A stretch of DNA of 64,000 bases from DATFTF01 sp963825175. Its GTDB lineage: Bacteria > Acidobacteriota > Thermoanaerobaculia > UBA5066 > Gp7-AA6. The notes beneath the pieces are model-generated. The model was not told the origin of the DNA and did no database searches. It worked only from the letters and a program-made list of their open reading frames with translations. The stretch lies in the NCBI GenBank assembly GCA_963825175.1, contig CAWGSA010000002.1, positions 2,108,001 through 2,172,000 on the forward strand, given 5' to 3'. Positions 62,353 to 64,000 of this stretch are shown in pieces (positions within the stretch are counted from its first letter, which is position 1; every line of letters starts with the position of its first letter). The position numbers and the translations under genes are program-made.

Positions 62353-63201
62353 CTATTGTGAGCGATACCGCATCGGATCGGGGGCGTATTCGGGCTCGAA
62401 CCCGCGGGCCCCCTCGCGAACGAAGAGGTCGTCGGTCCTTGGAAAGACGCCCAGCCGCGCGAGCTCGGAGCGGAACTCGTACCGGAGGACGATCCGGGCC
62501 GCAGGGACGGGATCTTCCTCGAAGGCCACCCATTCGACCGGGTTACTGGTCCTCTCTCCGATTCCCGTGGCTGCGAACCGATCCGCCTCCTTCTCCCGGG
62601 GCCGCGCCATTTCCCGGTGGCCGCTCTCCGATCCGCCGGCGGCCGCGGGCGGGACCGGCGCGGCGTCACGGGACTTGGCCTGCCCTTCCCGCTCCATCGG
62701 AGATTCGTCCATTCCCGTCTCCCCGCGAGGCGTCAACGCCTGGGGCCGCCGGGCGCGCTCCCGGAAGAAGACCGCCTCGATCGTCCCGACATTGGACGTG
62801 TCGCCGAGCCACTTCGCATACGAACGAGCGGTTTCGGTGAAGAAGAACCTGCGCGCCGCATTGCCGGAAACCTGCCAGCCCGGGATCTCGATGGTCTGAA
62901 ACGGGCCCAGAACCCACTTGGCCGCGGAGCTCGCCGTGGTGCGCTTGGCGTCGACGACGTTGCGGCCGTCGACCGCGATGGCCACAGCGACGCGTTCGGA
63001 CGTCGGGTTGGTCACGCGCACGGAAAAGGGTCGGCCCTTGAGGGCCTCGATGTACGTGCGGTCTCTCCACGGGTATTCCGGTGCGGCCGCGCCGTCGACG
63101 ACGACGGACACCTCGAATCGTCGGGATTCGGCTCCGTGGGCCGCACCCGCGGCGGCGAGCAGGATGAGGCCGAAACCGGCGAGCGATCGTGGACGCTTCA
63201 T
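62353..63201 (-). CDS. exported hypothetical protein upstream of the sigma factor
   Basis: 282 residues, signal peptide (MKRPRSLAGFGLILLAAAGAAHG). A beta-rich N-terminal half of about 130 residues (FSVRVTNPTSERVAVAIAVDGRNVVDAK, FQTIEIPGWQVSGNAARRFFFTET, KWLGDTSNVGTIEAVFF), a charged low-complexity middle, then FRSELARLGVFPR near the end. Not recognised as a named family. Seven bases separate it from the sigma gene on the same strand, so it is probably part of the same signalling operon, perhaps the regulated or sensed envelope component. Confidence 0.75.
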   Translation of the reverse strand: MKRPRSLAGFGLILLAAAGAAHGAESRRFEVSVVVDGAAAPEYPWRDRTYIEALKGRPFSVRVTNPTSERVAVAIAVDGRNVVDAKRTTASSAAKWVLGPFQTIEIPGWQVSGNAARRFFFTETARSYAKWLGDTSNVGTIEAVFFRERARRPQALTPRGETGMDESPMEREGQAKSRDAAPVPPAAAGGSESGHREMARPREKEADRFAATGIGERTSNPVEWVAFEEDPVPAARIVLRYEFRSELARLGVFPRTDDLFVREGARGFEPEYAPDPMRYRSQ

Positions 63202-63268
63202 GGTGCCCTCCTGTCGAGAAGGGACACCGCTCGCCGGTTCCGGTTCCCGAGATGCCCGCGAAAACGCT

Positions 63269-64000
63269 TTACGACACCCGTTGGGCCAGCGCGATCGCCG
63301 GATCCCCGGTGTGGTTGTCGGCGGTTGCGCCGTAGACGAACAGGCTGCCGGCGAGAACCTCGATTGTGATGGTATCGCTGGACTCCGGTACCAGCCCCTG
63401 AAGGAATGTCGCCGCGTCCATCTGCGTGAACGCGTTGGGTGCAAAAGCCTGGTTGAGCGTGGTTCGGACGGTTCCCGCCTGATCCCGCACCGTGATCCGG
63501 ATCGTGCCGCCGCCGTCGAACGTGCGGACTCCGACGTTCAAGCGATAGGCGGCGGCATCGAAGGGCGCGACGAGAACGGCGCTCGATCCGGCGGTCAGAG
63601 CTTCTTCGGGCCGCCGCGCCTCCTCGGTGAAGCCGTTCGTTCCTCCGCCGTCGGCGTCGTTGTAGACGCGCACCGACAACACCGGGGCCTCTGTTCCATT
63701 GAAGGCAATGATGTCGAGGCTTCCGAGACCACGCTGTCCCATGGCGTCGAGAATGTCGACGAACGAGAGCGTCTCGCCCGGGTTGACGGCATAGGGAAGC
63801 GTCGTCTCGCTCACCGCGCCGTTCGCTTCGGCGCGAAACAGAAAAACGCCGCTCAATGGGACGAGGCTCGGGTTGTAGGCTTGGACCGCGGTGTGGTACG
63901 AGGCTCCATTGGCCCCTCGGGCTGAAATCACGACCGGAACGACGGCCGACACCGCCACGCCCGGCGGCGGCGCGAGCGCAGGTTGAGCCGTGGCGCCTTG
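63269..64000 (-). CDS. exported beta-rich hypothetical protein, N terminus outside window
   Basis: Frame open to the window edge; at least 243 residues. Ala/Pro-rich beginning (ATAQPALAPPPG) typical just after a signal peptide, then beta-strand-rich domain repeats: YHTAVQAYNPSLVPLSGVFLFR, SFVDILDAMGQRGLGSLDII, LNVGVRTFDGGGTIRITVRDQ. Two structurally similar halves of about 110 residues are likely. Not recognised; similar two-lobed secreted proteins of unknown role occur in Acidobacteria-like genomes. Same strand as, and 67 bases upstream of, the hypothetical gene before the sigma factor. Confidence 0.6.
   Translation of the reverse strand, partial: QGATAQPALAPPPGVAVSAVVPVVISARGANGASYHTAVQAYNPSLVPLSGVFLFRAEANGAVSETTLPYAVNPGETLSFVDILDAMGQRGLGSLDIIAFNGTEAPVLSVRVYNDADGGGTNGFTEEARRPEEALTAGSSAVLVAPFDAAAYRLNVGVRTFDGGGTIRITVRDQAGTVRTTLNQAFAPNAFTQMDAATFLQGLVPESSDTITIEVLAGSLFVYGATADNHTGDPAIALAQRVS

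Overview
The window is a GC-rich (roughly two thirds G+C), gene-dense bacterial chromosome segment from what looks like a Gram-negative organism. Evidence for this is a beta-barrel porin, many Sec signal peptides, Kdp and KimA-type potassium uptake, very large secreted proteins built of carboxypeptidase-regulatory-like domains, an Lhr helicase and many 4-nt start/stop overlaps. The style fits Acidobacteriota (Thermoanaerobaculia-like) or a neighbouring uncultivated soil or sediment phylum. No rRNA or other marker is present, so this is an impression only. No tRNA, rRNA, CRISPR array, prophage or insertion sequence was seen.

Layout. 1-7.3 kb is a nucleoside salvage operon (phosphopentomutase, nucleoside transporter, purine nucleoside phosphorylase, cytidine deaminase, MTA/SAH-deaminase-like amidohydrolase, pyrimidine nucleoside phosphorylase) with an inserted glycosyltransferase. 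7.4-8.7 kb is an exported M20 amidohydrolase. 8.8-16.4 kb is a chain of seven overlapping genes: ABC-F, cinA, thpR, plsY, gpsA, a KdpD-like histidine kinase and kdpE. 16.5-23.6 kb holds a porin and an extended kdpFABC operon. 23.7-26.8 kb is a NitT/TauT-type ABC transporter. 26.9-30.1 kb holds the detached N-terminal half of KdpD facing a KimA-like potassium permease. 30.4-32.8 kb holds a small response regulator, a 0.7-kb intergenic repeat array and a PTR1-like reductase. 32.9-37 kb is a 1379-residue secreted repeat protein. 37.6-43.4 kb is a fatty-acid beta-oxidation operon. 43.6-49.2 kb holds asparaginase-like, DUF4388, ThiD and heparinase-like genes. 49.2-53.8 kb holds HesB-like, SdpI-like and Lhr genes. 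53.8-64 kb holds another secreted protein, an amino-acid ABC system with a fused binding-protein/permease, rhomboid, Mpo1-like, alcohol dehydrogenase, an ECF sigma/anti-sigma pair and exported proteins.

Three things stand out. First, at least seven intergenic sites carry unrelated short tandem repeats that all have a 7- or 8-bp period. Several of them fold as inverted-repeat hairpins, and they abut or enter start and stop codons. Second, a -10-like box lies only 5-7 bp upstream of the start codon of about eight transcription-unit-leading genes, which suggests widespread leaderless transcription. Third, KdpD is split into two complementary genes about 11 kb apart, with CTTTCG direct repeats spaced 11-12 bp between kdpE and kdpFABC that look like the response-regulator operator.

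Quality caveat: many genes in 0-19 kb, and the binding-protein domain near 58 kb, carry single-base frameshifts between well-conserved segments, whereas about 20.7-57.5 kb is clean. Assembly indel errors are the simplest explanation. Frameshifted genes are given as whole loci.
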